Positions 1-5,263 of a stretch of DNA of 5,470 bases are shown here, piece by piece; positions within the stretch are counted from its first letter, which is position 1; every line of letters starts with the position of its first letter. The notes under the pieces were generated by a model. That model was not told where the DNA came from. It saw only the letters and a program-made list of their open reading frames with translations, and ran no database searches. Origin of the DNA: an uncultured Thermoleophilia bacterium (lineage in GTDB: Bacteria > Actinomycetota > Thermoleophilia > UBA2241); contig CAIXSE010000549.1 in assembly GCA_903921965.1 (NCBI GenBank), positions 1 to 5,470 on the forward strand, given 5' to 3'. Both the position numbers and the translations under genes were made by a program.

Positions 1-851
1 CGCAGCGGCGTCTGGTTGTAGGGGGACGGGTCCGAGCCGGCGATCGCCGGCAGGATGTGGGTGACGTACTCGCGGTACAGGGAGAGGTCGACCCAGACGA
101 AGGACACGGCCACGAGGGCGACGCCGCACGCCAGCGTCTTCAGCAGGAAGCGCCAGTCGCGGAAGTAGAGCGCGACGACCAGCACGAGCAGCACCGGGGA
201 GACCTTGATGGCCACGGCGACCGCCAGCAGGGCGGCCGAGGGCCACCCCTTCCAGCGCGGGTACAGCAGGAAGCCGGACACGGCGAGGGCCGCGACGATC
301 ATGTCGATCTGGCCCTCGTGCACGTGGTAGATGAGCCCCCAGGAGACGACGGTGAGCAGGACACAGGCCGTGAGCACCTCGAGGCGCCGGCCGCGGCTCA
401 CGAGCACCGCGCACAGGACGAGCAGGGCGAAGCAGGCCGCGTCGAGGGCCAGCCATGCGGCGCGCGCGGTGTCGTAGCCGGCGCGCGCGAGCAGACCCAT
501 GAGCGGGAGCACGGTGGGGGGGTAGATGAACCCCGAGATGGTGGGGTCGTCGTGCCGGGGGTTCTGGATGGCGCGGCCGTCGCCCGGGTGGTTGAGGTAG
601 GGGTCGAGCCCGAGCCGCCAGTTGTGGCCCCCGGCGTAGTACTGGAAGAAGTCGTGCTGGGGCACGCCGATGCCGGAGTTGAGGTCGTCGTAGGTGCTGC
701 CGAGGACGCCGACCCAGAAGTTGAAGGCGAGCGCGGCAGCGGCGAGGAGCAGCAGGGCACAGACCGTGCGCCGCGAGGGCCGGCCGCGGGCCGGCGCCGG
801 GCCGGCTCCGGCCGGCCCTCCTCCGGCCGGTCCGGGTGCGTCTAGCTCCAT
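1..851 (-). CDS. GT87-type (DUF2029) polyprenyl-phosphate-sugar glycosyltransferase, C-terminus cut off by window edge
   Basis: This is a polytopic membrane protein of the GT-C fold, most like the GT87 family, which transfers mannose or arabinose from polyprenyl-phosphate donors to outer-leaflet lipid or polysaccharide acceptors. The first 283 residues are present; the frame is open to the edge and about a third of a usual GT87 is probably missing. An Ala/Gly/Pro-rich cytoplasmic tail (1-28) precedes TM1 (about 30-50). The first outer loop holds HDFFQYYAGG, where D67 is the likely catalytic or donor-binding Asp of GT-C enzymes. Further family-like signatures follow: FIYPPTVLP (108-116), HEGQIDMIVAAL (178-189), KVSP (216-219) and YNQTPL (278-283). 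Hydrophobic segments lie near 113-125, 135-152, 158-175, 184-197, 205-229 and 238-256. The ATG is supported by GGAGGA six bases upstream. It is the last visible gene of the minus-strand block, separated from the PAP2-HAD gene by 100 bases. Family call fairly secure; sugar and acceptor unknown. Confidence 0.85.
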   Translation of the reverse strand, partial: MELDAPGPAGGGPAGAGPAPARGRPSRRTVCALLLLAAAALAFNFWVGVLGSTYDDLNSGIGVPQHDFFQYYAGGHNWRLGLDPYLNHPGDGRAIQNPRHDDPTISGFIYPPTVLPLMGLLARAGYDTARAAWLALDAACFALLVLCAVLVSRGRRLEVLTACVLLTVVSWGLIYHVHEGQIDMIVAALAVSGFLLYPRWKGWPSAALLAVAVAIKVSPVLLVLVVALYFRDWRFLLKTLACGVALVAVSFVWVDLSLYREYVTHILPAIAGSDPSPYNQTPL

Positions 852-857
852 CGGGCG

Positions 858-863
858 TCCTCC
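858..863 (-). promoter_or_regulatory. Ribosome binding site of the GT87 gene
   Basis: GGAGGA on the minus strand sits six bases before the ATG at 851. It is the best Shine-Dalgarno sequence of the minus-strand block and fixes the start. It also suggests that the glycosyltransferase is translated independently, unlike the overlapping genes upstream. Confidence 0.7.
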
Positions 864-910
864 GCGTGACCGCGCGGCGTCGTGGGGCGCCGCGCACCGC
901 CGACCCTACG

Positions 911-945
911 CGGCGGCGGCGGGGCGTGCAACGGGGCCGCCGCCG
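911..945 (-). repeat. Inverted repeat in the gap after the PAP2-HAD gene
   Basis: CGGCGGCGGC (911-920) and GCCGCCGCCG (936-945) form a perfect 10-bp stem with a 15-base loop. It lies between the stop codon of the fusion gene and the start of the GT87 gene. No T-run follows on the minus strand, so a classical intrinsic terminator is not shown. It could be a weak terminator, an mRNA-processing hairpin that separates expression of the two genes, or simply chance in G/C-only sequence. Confidence 0.4.
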
Positions 946-951
946 GCGCTC

Positions 952-2238
952 TCACCGGTCGGCGGGCGCGGCCCGCCGCTCGAGCGCCGCCACGGCGTGC
1001 GGCAGATCGCGGAAGTGCGCGATCTCGGCGTCCGGCGGCTCGCTGTCGGACGGCCGGACGGCGCCCGTGCGGTTGAACCAGACCGTGCGCAGGCCGGCCC
1101 GCCGGGCGCCCTCGACGTCGTTGGCCCACGAATCGCCGACCATCACGGCCTGGTCCGCGGGCAGAGGGACGCCGCTGCGTCCGGCGCGCAGGAGCGCCGC
1201 CCGGTAGAAGAACGGGTCGGGTTTGGCGGCGCGCACGTCCCGCGAGCTGACGACGCCGTCCACCAGTCCGTGCAGGCCCACACGGGCGAGCGCGGCGCGC
1301 ACGTCCCGCTCGCCCGACTCTTCGGCGTTGGTCGCGACCAGGACCTCGTAGTGGTCGCGCAGCGCCTCGAGCGCCTCCGCGGCTCCGTCGACCGCGGCGA
1401 CGCGCGGCCACGTCGCCATCGGGCCGTCCTGCGTGCCGTCGTCCTCCATCAGCGTGCCGCCCCAGTCGACCAGCACGACGGTCACCGGCGGCGGGCCGGG
1501 GAGGTCGTGGGCGTCCCGCGCCGGTTCGTCGTCCGGCTGCGCCTCCGTCACCGGAGCGGCGCGCCCGTCCGCGGCCGCCGGCGCCACGACGAGCCGCACG
1601 CCGAGTGCCACCGCCGCGCCGAGGACCCAGCTCGCGACGATGTCGGTCGCCCAGTGGCCGTTGAGCATGAGTCCCGAGATCCCCATGGCCCCGGCGCAGG
1701 CGATCCCTCCGGCCAGTACCGGGAGACGCCAGCGTGTCGGCCACGCGACGAGCACCAGCGACGCGGCGAGGGCGGTCGCGAGCAGCGTGTGCCCGCTGGG
1801 GTACGAGTAGTGGTAGCTCCTCACGGCCTGCTCGCCGAACAGCGGCGGTTCGCGCCGGAACAGGAGCTTTGCGGCGAGGGCGAGCCCGCTCGCCAGCGCC
1901 ACCGAGAGCATGAGGCACAGACCGTCCCGCGCGCGCCCCGCGAGGGCCAGTCCGGCGGCGATGACGGCGGCGACACCGCCGGTGAGCCACCACGGACCGG
2001 CGGCTGTGACCGCGTTCGCGATGCGGTCCGTCACCGGCGTGTGACGGGTCAGGACGAGCGAGCGCACCCGCCAGTCCACCCCGGCCGTGGCGCGCGATGC
2101 CACGAGTGCGGTGATTGCGGCGAACGCGACCACGAGCGCGAGCGCAAGGACCGAGAGCCGGCGTCGTGCCGGGTCGGTGAGGCCCCCGTCCCGCCGGCCG
2201 GTCGCCGGCCGGCGGCTCTGTCCGCGGCTCGGCCTCAT
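952..2238 (-). CDS. PAP2-like membrane domain fused to a HAD hydrolase domain
   Basis: This 428-residue protein joins two domains with no stop between them. Residues 1-28 are a basic tail. About 29-218 is a PAP2 (lipid phosphate phosphatase) bundle with likely helices near 29-48, 84-100, 108-126, 150-166, 172-190 and 196-218. About 252-420 is a HAD hydrolase, after a polar linker (219-251). PAP2 motif 2 is present (YPSGH, H150), as are H195 and D199 of motif 3. The two signature arginines are replaced: motif 1 reads K124-LLFRRE-P131-P132 and motif 3 reads S188-G189. In the HAD part, motif I is VDWGGTL (D258 nucleophile, G260 where phosphatases have Asp), motif II T303, motif III K339, motif IV GDSWAND (D369, D374). 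With six helices the HAD domain should be cytoplasmic and the PAP2 site outside. The ATG overlaps the upstream stop as ATGA, so translation is probably coupled. Catalysis by either half is uncertain. Internal GTG codons before the HAD domain could give a separate product, but none has a good ribosome site. Confidence 0.85.
   Translation of the reverse strand: MRPSRGQSRRPATGRRDGGLTDPARRRLSVLALALVVAFAAITALVASRATAGVDWRVRSLVLTRHTPVTDRIANAVTAAGPWWLTGGVAAVIAAGLALAGRARDGLCLMLSVALASGLALAAKLLFRREPPLFGEQAVRSYHYSYPSGHTLLATALAASLVLVAWPTRWRLPVLAGGIACAGAMGISGLMLNGHWATDIVASWVLGAAVALGVRLVVAPAAADGRAAPVTEAQPDDEPARDAHDLPGPPPVTVVLVDWGGTLMEDDGTQDGPMATWPRVAAVDGAAEALEALRDHYEVLVATNAEESGERDVRAALARVGLHGLVDGVVSSRDVRAAKPDPFFYRAALLRAGRSGVPLPADQAVMVGDSWANDVEGARRAGLRTVWFNRTGAVRPSDSEPPDAEIAHFRDLPHAVAALERRAAPADR
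2191..2215 (-). repeat. Perfect 11-bp hairpin inside the first codons of the PAP2-HAD gene
   Basis: CCGCCGGCCGG (2191-2201) and CCGGCCGGCGG (2205-2215) form a perfect 11-bp stem around the three-base loop TCG. In the minus-strand transcript it occupies about codons 8-16 of the fusion gene, starting roughly 23 bases after the ATG. All pairs are G-C, so the RNA stem should be very stable. It could make translation of this gene depend on ribosomes arriving from the upstream PAP2 gene. Confidence 0.55.
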
Positions 2239-2906
2239 CCCGGCGGGTCTGCCGCCGCGCGGTCGGCCGAAGTGGCGCGGGCGTGCGGCGGGATGACGAG
2301 GGCGGTGCCGCCGACGATGGCCACGGCCAGTGTCCAGGCGCCGAGCACGTCGGTGAGCCAGTGGACGCCGAGGTACACGCGCGACAGGCCCATGAGGACG
2401 GCGAACGTGAGGGACACGGCCGCCGCCGGCAGTCGCCAGCGCGTCGGCCAGGCGACCACGACGACCGCGAGCGCCAGCGTGGCCGACGCCAGCGAGTGCC
2501 CGCTCGGGAAGGCCAGTCCGCTCACCACCGTCGCCGCGTTGCCGGCCGGAGGGCGGGTCCGCCCGAAGACGACCTTCAGCAGCGGGTCGAGCAGCAGCGC
2601 CGCGCCCACCGCCACGCCGAGGAACACCGCCGCCCGCCGTCTGCTGGTCGCGGTGAGGGTGGCGATGACGGCGACGGCCGCCGCGGTGATGACGAACCAC
2701 TGGCCGGCGCCGGTGTACCCGCGGAAGAAGTCCGTCGCGGCCGCGGTCCGTTGCGCCGCGAGCCCGGAGTTGACGGCCGTGTCGAGAGTCGCGGACACCC
2801 CGGAGACGACGAGCGCGGCGATGAGGGCGAACGCGGCCAGGCCGGCGACGAGCGCCGCGACGGCCGCTCGGCGGTGAGGCCGTCCCTCGCTCAGCACCCC
2901 GGGCAT
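2235..2906 (-). CDS. PAP2 family lipid phosphate phosphatase, complete signature
   Basis: This 223-residue integral membrane protein is a type 2 phosphatidic acid phosphatase of the PgpB/BcrC-like class, which removes phosphate from lipid or polyprenyl phosphates at the outer membrane face. All three motifs are intact: K111-VVFGRT-R118-P119, then P134-S-G-H137, then S175-R176-VYLGV-H182-WLT-D186. H137 and H182 with D186 are the expected catalytic set. Hydrophobic segments lie near 14-36, 68-86, 93-110, 138-154, 160-175 and 184-205, giving the usual six helices; the length is normal. The ATG lies 16 bases inside the end of the HAD gene, and its TGA overlaps the next ATG by four bases, so the three genes are almost certainly one transcript. 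A GTG three codons on is an alternative start. It shares VAWPTRWRLP exactly with the fused PAP2 domain next to it, so the two are likely tandem duplicates. The substrate (phosphatidate, phosphatidylglycerol phosphate or undecaprenyl diphosphate) cannot be read from the sequence. Confidence 0.9.
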   Translation of the reverse strand: MPGVLSEGRPHRRAAVAALVAGLAAFALIAALVVSGVSATLDTAVNSGLAAQRTAAATDFFRGYTGAGQWFVITAAAVAVIATLTATSRRRAAVFLGVAVGAALLLDPLLKVVFGRTRPPAGNAATVVSGLAFPSGHSLASATLALAVVVVAWPTRWRLPAAAVSLTFAVLMGLSRVYLGVHWLTDVLGAWTLAVAIVGGTALVIPPHARATSADRAAADPPG

Positions 2907-3625
2907 ATGAGCCCGCCGAGCAGGTCCGGCAGCTCGTCGAAGCGGTGCGCGACGAGGTCGGCGGTGCTGTGCCGCAGGTCGTGGTCGTTCACGGCGACGA
3001 AGTGCGCGGCCATCATGCCGGCGGCCTGCGCCCCGGCGACGTCGGTGCGCTGGATGTCGCCGACGTGGGCGGCCTCGCCGGCACGGACGCCGAGCTGCGC
3101 CAGGGTGTGGTGGAACACACGCGCGTCGGGCTTGCTCATGCCGTGCTCGTTCGAGAAGAACAGGTACTCGAAGTGGTCGAGCATGCCGTACCGCGCCAGC
3201 ACCTGACGGAGCACGCGCCCCGGCGACCACCCCGTGTCGCAGATGACGGCGAGCCGGTACCGCTCGCGCAGGAGCGGCAGGATCTCGGGGGCGCCGGGCA
3301 TGGGCTCCGGCGGGAACTCGAGCACGAGGTCCTCGAAAGCCTCCACGACGCGGGCCGCGACGTCGTCCGGCGGCCGCACGCCCAGCGTGCGGAACACCGT
3401 CCCCACGAGCTCGGAGCAGAGCGGCGTGCGGTGCTCGGCGACCCAGACGCGGTCGAAGAAATCGAACGCGGTGCGGAGCGCCTCGTCGAGGATGAGCGGC
3501 GAGAAGTCCCGGCCGAGCGCGCCGAGCTCGTCGCCGACGATCTGCGCCCGCCGCGACTCGCGCTCCTCGCCGTGGGCGTCGGCGACGAGCGTGTTCCAGA
3601 AGTCGAAGGTGACGGCGCGCAGCAT
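2891..3625 (-). CDS. HAD-superfamily hydrolase (subfamily IA-like)
   Basis: This 244-residue soluble protein has the HAD Rossmann core with a helical C1 cap inserted after motif I. Motif I is VTFDFWNTL (D8 nucleophile; W10 where phosphatases carry the acid/base Asp). Motif II is VICDTGWS (T131), motif III is SKPDARVF (K165), and motif IV is HVGDIQRTD (D190, D195). The cap spans roughly 16-105 and is mostly helical. Length and order are typical of small HAD-IA enzymes acting on phosphorylated or halogenated metabolites. The DFWxTL form leaves open whether it is a phosphatase, a dehalogenase-like enzyme or something else. The chosen ATG puts motif I seven residues from the N-terminus, as is usual, and lies six bases after a -10 box, consistent with a leaderless mRNA. 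It is the first gene of the minus-strand block and overlaps the PAP2 gene by 16 bases. A longer frame reaching a TTG at 3721 was not used, because it would run across the promoter. Confidence 0.88.
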   Translation of the reverse strand: MLRAVTFDFWNTLVADAHGEERESRRAQIVGDELGALGRDFSPLILDEALRTAFDFFDRVWVAEHRTPLCSELVGTVFRTLGVRPPDDVAARVVEAFEDLVLEFPPEPMPGAPEILPLLRERYRLAVICDTGWSPGRVLRQVLARYGMLDHFEYLFFSNEHGMSKPDARVFHHTLAQLGVRAGEAAHVGDIQRTDVAGAQAAGMMAAHFVAVNDHDLRHSTADLVAHRFDELPDLLGGLICPGC

Positions 3626-3631
3626 GGCGAC

Positions 3632-3640
3632 AGCGTACCA
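3632..3640 (-). promoter_or_regulatory. Extended -10 promoter of the HAD-PAP2 block
   Basis: On the minus strand TGG-TACGCT is an extended -10 element (TGn plus TAnnnT) followed by exactly six bases and the ATG of the HAD gene. That spacing would put the transcription start at or within a base or two of the ATG. No Shine-Dalgarno is visible, which agrees with a leaderless mRNA. I see no convincing -35. Confidence 0.55.
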
Positions 3641-3642
3641 GA

Positions 3643-3688
3643 GGGCGGTCCGGCCGGGGCCGGCCACAGGCGGCCGGCCGGACCGCCC
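3643..3688. repeat. 15-bp perfect inverted repeat between divergent promoters
   Basis: GGGCGGTCCGGCCGG (3643-3657) is the exact reverse complement of 3674-3688, with a 16-base centre. A nested alternative pairs two GGCCGGCC copies (3658-3665 and 3672-3679) around a six-base loop. The left arm begins about two bases from the minus-strand extended -10 and covers its -35 region. The right arm ends about 20 bases from the plus-strand -10. It could be an operator for a dimeric regulator acting on both directions, or a structure that stops read-through; the sequence does not decide. Confidence 0.55.
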
Positions 3689-3705
3689 GATGGTCCCGGC
3701 AGGGC

Positions 3706-3714
3706 TGGTAGACT
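3706..3714 (+). promoter_or_regulatory. Extended -10 promoter of the cation transporter gene
   Basis: TGG-TAGACT is an extended -10 element followed by six bases and the ATG at 3721, the same arrangement as the divergent promoter opposite. No ribosome binding site lies between, so a leaderless transcript is likely. A -35 is not recognisable. Confidence 0.55.
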
Positions 3715-3720
3715 CCCGCA

Positions 3721-4689
3721 ATGGCCGCTGAATCCAGGAAGGCGGTGGTGGCGGCGATCATCGGCAACGCCGCCATCGCCATGATCAAGTTCGTCGCCGG
3801 CGCCATGACCGGCAGCTCGGCGATGATCTCCGAGGGCATCCACTCGCTCGTGGACACGGGCAACGGCGGGCTGCTCTTCTACGGGCTCAACCGCGGCGCC
3901 CGGCCCGCCGACCGCAACCACCCGTTCGGGCACGGCGGCGAGGTCTACTTCTGGAGCCTGATCGTCGCCGTGAGCATCTTCGGCATCGGCGGCGGCATGT
4001 CCATCTACGAGGGCATCATCCACATGCAGCACCCGGTCGCGATGGAGAACCCCACCATCAACTACGTCGTGCTGGGGTTCGCCATGCTCTTCGAGTCGTT
4101 CTCGTTCACCGTCGCCTGGAGGGCGTTCAAGCACACCAAGGGCAAGCGCAGCGTCTTCCGGGCGATCCGCCACGGCAAGGACCCCAGCATGTTCACCGTG
4201 CTGTTCGAGGACACGGCGGCGCTGCTCGGCCTGGTGGTCGCTTTCTTCGGCGTGTTCCTCAGCCACCAGCTGGAGATGCCGGTCCTGGACGGCGCCGCCT
4301 CGGTGGGCATCGGCGCGATCCTCGTGGTCGCGGCGCTCTGGCTGGCCTACGAGAGCAAGAGCCTGCTGGTCGGCGAGGCGGCGGACCCGGAGGTGGTCGC
4401 CGCCATCCGCGAGATCGCTCTCGCCGACCCCGACGTCGAGGGCCTCGGCGTCGTCCTCACCATGCACATCGGTCCGGAGGACGTGCTCCTCAACATCGAG
4501 GTGCAGTTCACGCCCGGCATCACGGCCGAGGCCATCCACGACGCCGTGCTGCGCATCGAGGAGCGCGTCACCGGGACGTACCCGGAGGTGACGCGCATCT
4601 TCATCGAGGTCCAGGCGCTGCGCGGCGCCCCGGCCGCCGCCGGTGATGCGGGGGCGGCCTGTGCCGCGGGCGCGGAGCCCGGCGCTTGA
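3721..4689 (+). CDS. Cation diffusion facilitator (CDF) family metal transporter
   Basis: This 322-residue membrane protein exports divalent metal ions (zinc, manganese, iron or similar) in exchange for protons. Six helices are placed near 8-28, 34-54, 78-95, 113-132, 159-181 and 190-209, followed by a cytoplasmic ferredoxin-like C-terminal domain (about 216-300) and an Ala/Gly-rich tail. TM2 holds SEGIHSLVDTGNG, giving H41 and D45 for metal site A. The TM2-TM3 loop has the family signature NHPFGHGGEVYFWSL (66-80). TM5 has LFEDTAALLG; aligned on its glycine, D164 matches the conserved TM5 aspartate, but the partner usually four residues earlier (His or Asp) is V160, with E163 next to D164. 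TM6 begins LDGAASVGIG (D190). This resembles the SLC30A9/ZNT9-like branch more than classical zinc exporters of the YiiP type. It is transcribed away from the HAD-PAP2 block, probably from a leaderless promoter. The metal cannot be told from sequence alone. Confidence 0.92.
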   Translation: MAAESRKAVVAAIIGNAAIAMIKFVAGAMTGSSAMISEGIHSLVDTGNGGLLFYGLNRGARPADRNHPFGHGGEVYFWSLIVAVSIFGIGGGMSIYEGIIHMQHPVAMENPTINYVVLGFAMLFESFSFTVAWRAFKHTKGKRSVFRAIRHGKDPSMFTVLFEDTAALLGLVVAFFGVFLSHQLEMPVLDGAASVGIGAILVVAALWLAYESKSLLVGEAADPEVVAAIREIALADPDVEGLGVVLTMHIGPEDVLLNIEVQFTPGITAEAIHDAVLRIEERVTGTYPEVTRIFIEVQALRGAPAAAGDAGAACAAGAEPGA

Positions 4690-4736
4690 GCCCGGCGTGC
4701 GAACCCGCCTGGGTCGTCGCGGCGGCGTTGCGGGAG

Positions 4737-4742
4737 TAGAGT
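4737..4742 (+). promoter_or_regulatory. Possible -10 box upstream of the first small membrane protein
   Basis: TAGAGT is nine bases before the ATG at 4752, so a transcript from it would have only a very short leader. It resembles the TAnnnT boxes elsewhere in the window. No clear -35 or ribosome binding site accompanies it. Confidence 0.4.
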
Positions 4743-4751
4743 GCGTCTGAG

Positions 4752-4943
4752 ATGAACTGGGTCAACACCGCACTCATCATCAGCGTCATCATCATGGTCT
4801 GCCTCGTCGCGTACCTGTTCTGGTTCATGGCGCACCCGCGCAGTGAGAAGCAGGCGCAGGAGGAAGCCGACGAGTGGGCCCGGAGGCACAGCCTCAAGGA
4901 CCGCGAGAAGGCAAGGCGGCGCGACCAGGGCACGCCGCACTGA
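4752..4943 (+). CDS. Small single-pass membrane protein, unknown function
   Basis: This 63-residue protein has one strongly hydrophobic helix (about 5-26, TALIISVIIMVCLVAYLFWF) followed by a highly charged tail (28-63) rich in Glu, Arg and Lys, probably helical and cytoplasmic. There is no signal-peptidase site or catalytic motif, so it is a membrane-anchored peptide, not a secreted one. It starts 62 bases after the CDF stop, on the same strand, with its own possible -10 box nine bases before the ATG. I do not recognise a family. The clean hydrophobic/charged split and high-GC codon use support a real gene; function is open. Confidence 0.7.
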   Translation: MNWVNTALIISVIIMVCLVAYLFWFMAHPRSEKQAQEEADEWARRHSLKDREKARRRDQGTPH

Positions 4944-4990
4944 CGCGACTCGCGCGAAGCCGCACCTCCTCCGGCGCGCACGCCGCAGAC

Positions 4991-4995
4991 GGAGG
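4991..4995 (+). promoter_or_regulatory. Ribosome binding site fixing the GTG start of the second small protein
   Basis: GGAGG lies eight bases before GTG at 5004 and decides that start. CCTCC copies at 4965-4969 and 4968-4972 could pair with it, helped by an inner GGCG/CGCC stem (4973-4976 with 4981-4984), so the site may be partly masked in the mRNA. Confidence 0.65.
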
Positions 4996-5003
4996 CTCCC
5001 CAC

Positions 5004-5216
5004 GTGGACGCCATCGGTATCGCAGCTCTCGTCATCGGGGTCGCCCTGGCGGCACTCGCCGCCGCGGCGCTGCTGTGGTGGGTGGTCCGGCGCCTCGGCC
5101 GCGCCACCGGGCTCGACCGCAAGGCCGACCGGTTCCTCGAGGTCGACGGCGACGGCCTCTCACCGTCGGACGCGATCAGGTTCCGCGAGCAGCACCCGCA
5201 CGGCGGCGCGCCGTGA
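5004..5216 (+). CDS. Small single-pass membrane protein, unknown function
   Basis: This 70-residue protein starts at GTG. An Ala/Leu/Val-rich helix (about 4-28, ending LLWWVVRR) is followed by a basic stretch (29-41) and an acidic/polar tail with LEVDGDGLSPSDAIRFREQ (45-63). By the positive-inside rule the tail is cytoplasmic. The DGDG segment superficially recalls calcium-binding loops, but there is too little around it to claim an EF-hand. It follows the previous small gene by 60 bases and has a good Shine-Dalgarno, so the two may share a transcript. No family recognised. Confidence 0.65.
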   Translation: MDAIGIAALVIGVALAALAAAALLWWVVRRLGRATGLDRKADRFLEVDGDGLSPSDAIRFREQHPHGGAP

Positions 5217-5227
5217 GCCGCCGCCGC

Positions 5228-5248
5228 CGGCGCCCCGGCGAGGCGCCG
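5228..5248 (+). terminator. Hairpin just after the second small protein gene, possible terminator
   Basis: CGGCGCC (5228-5234) pairs with GGCGCCG (5242-5248) over a seven-base loop, beginning 12 bases after the stop codon. There is no T-run, so it would be a non-classical terminator, as is common in high-GC actinobacteria. The evidence is only structure and position. Confidence 0.35.
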
Positions 5249-5263
5249 CGCGCGCACGGAGAC

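Noticed and set aside
778..840. Dense GGCCGG/CCGGCC repeats near the GT87 N-terminus, as a regulatory repeat array
   Set aside because: They encode the Ala/Gly/Pro tail. GGCCGGCC words also turn up elsewhere in the window, as expected in such G/C-rich DNA, and spacing is irregular.
694..2877. A 727-codon plus-strand open frame, and others such as 57-845 and 2945-3784
   Set aside because: They are antisense shadows of the minus-strand genes. Their translations are Arg/Pro/Gly/His-rich without domains, while the minus strand gives clear PAP2, HAD and GT87 motifs over the same bases.
2891..3721. Longer HAD protein starting at TTG 3721
   Set aside because: The extra 32 residues cross the -10 box and inverted repeat and have no HAD homology. 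Motif I sits at the usual distance from the ATG at 3625.
2235..3863. A long 542-residue minus-strand frame that could be read as one protein
   Set aside because: Its first part is the HAD and transporter region in the wrong frame (Arg-rich). Only the last 223 residues, from the ATG at 2906, are the PAP2 protein.
4675..4697. Direct repeat GAGCCCGGCG (4675-4684 and 4688-4697) around the CDF stop codon
   Set aside because: A single ten-base repeat in low-complexity G/C sequence; more likely slippage or chance than an attachment site.
5045..5170. EF-hand-like calcium site in the second small protein (VDGDGLSPSD)
   Set aside because: Only a short acidic stretch resembles the loop; flanking helices and the full 12-residue ligand pattern are not convincing.
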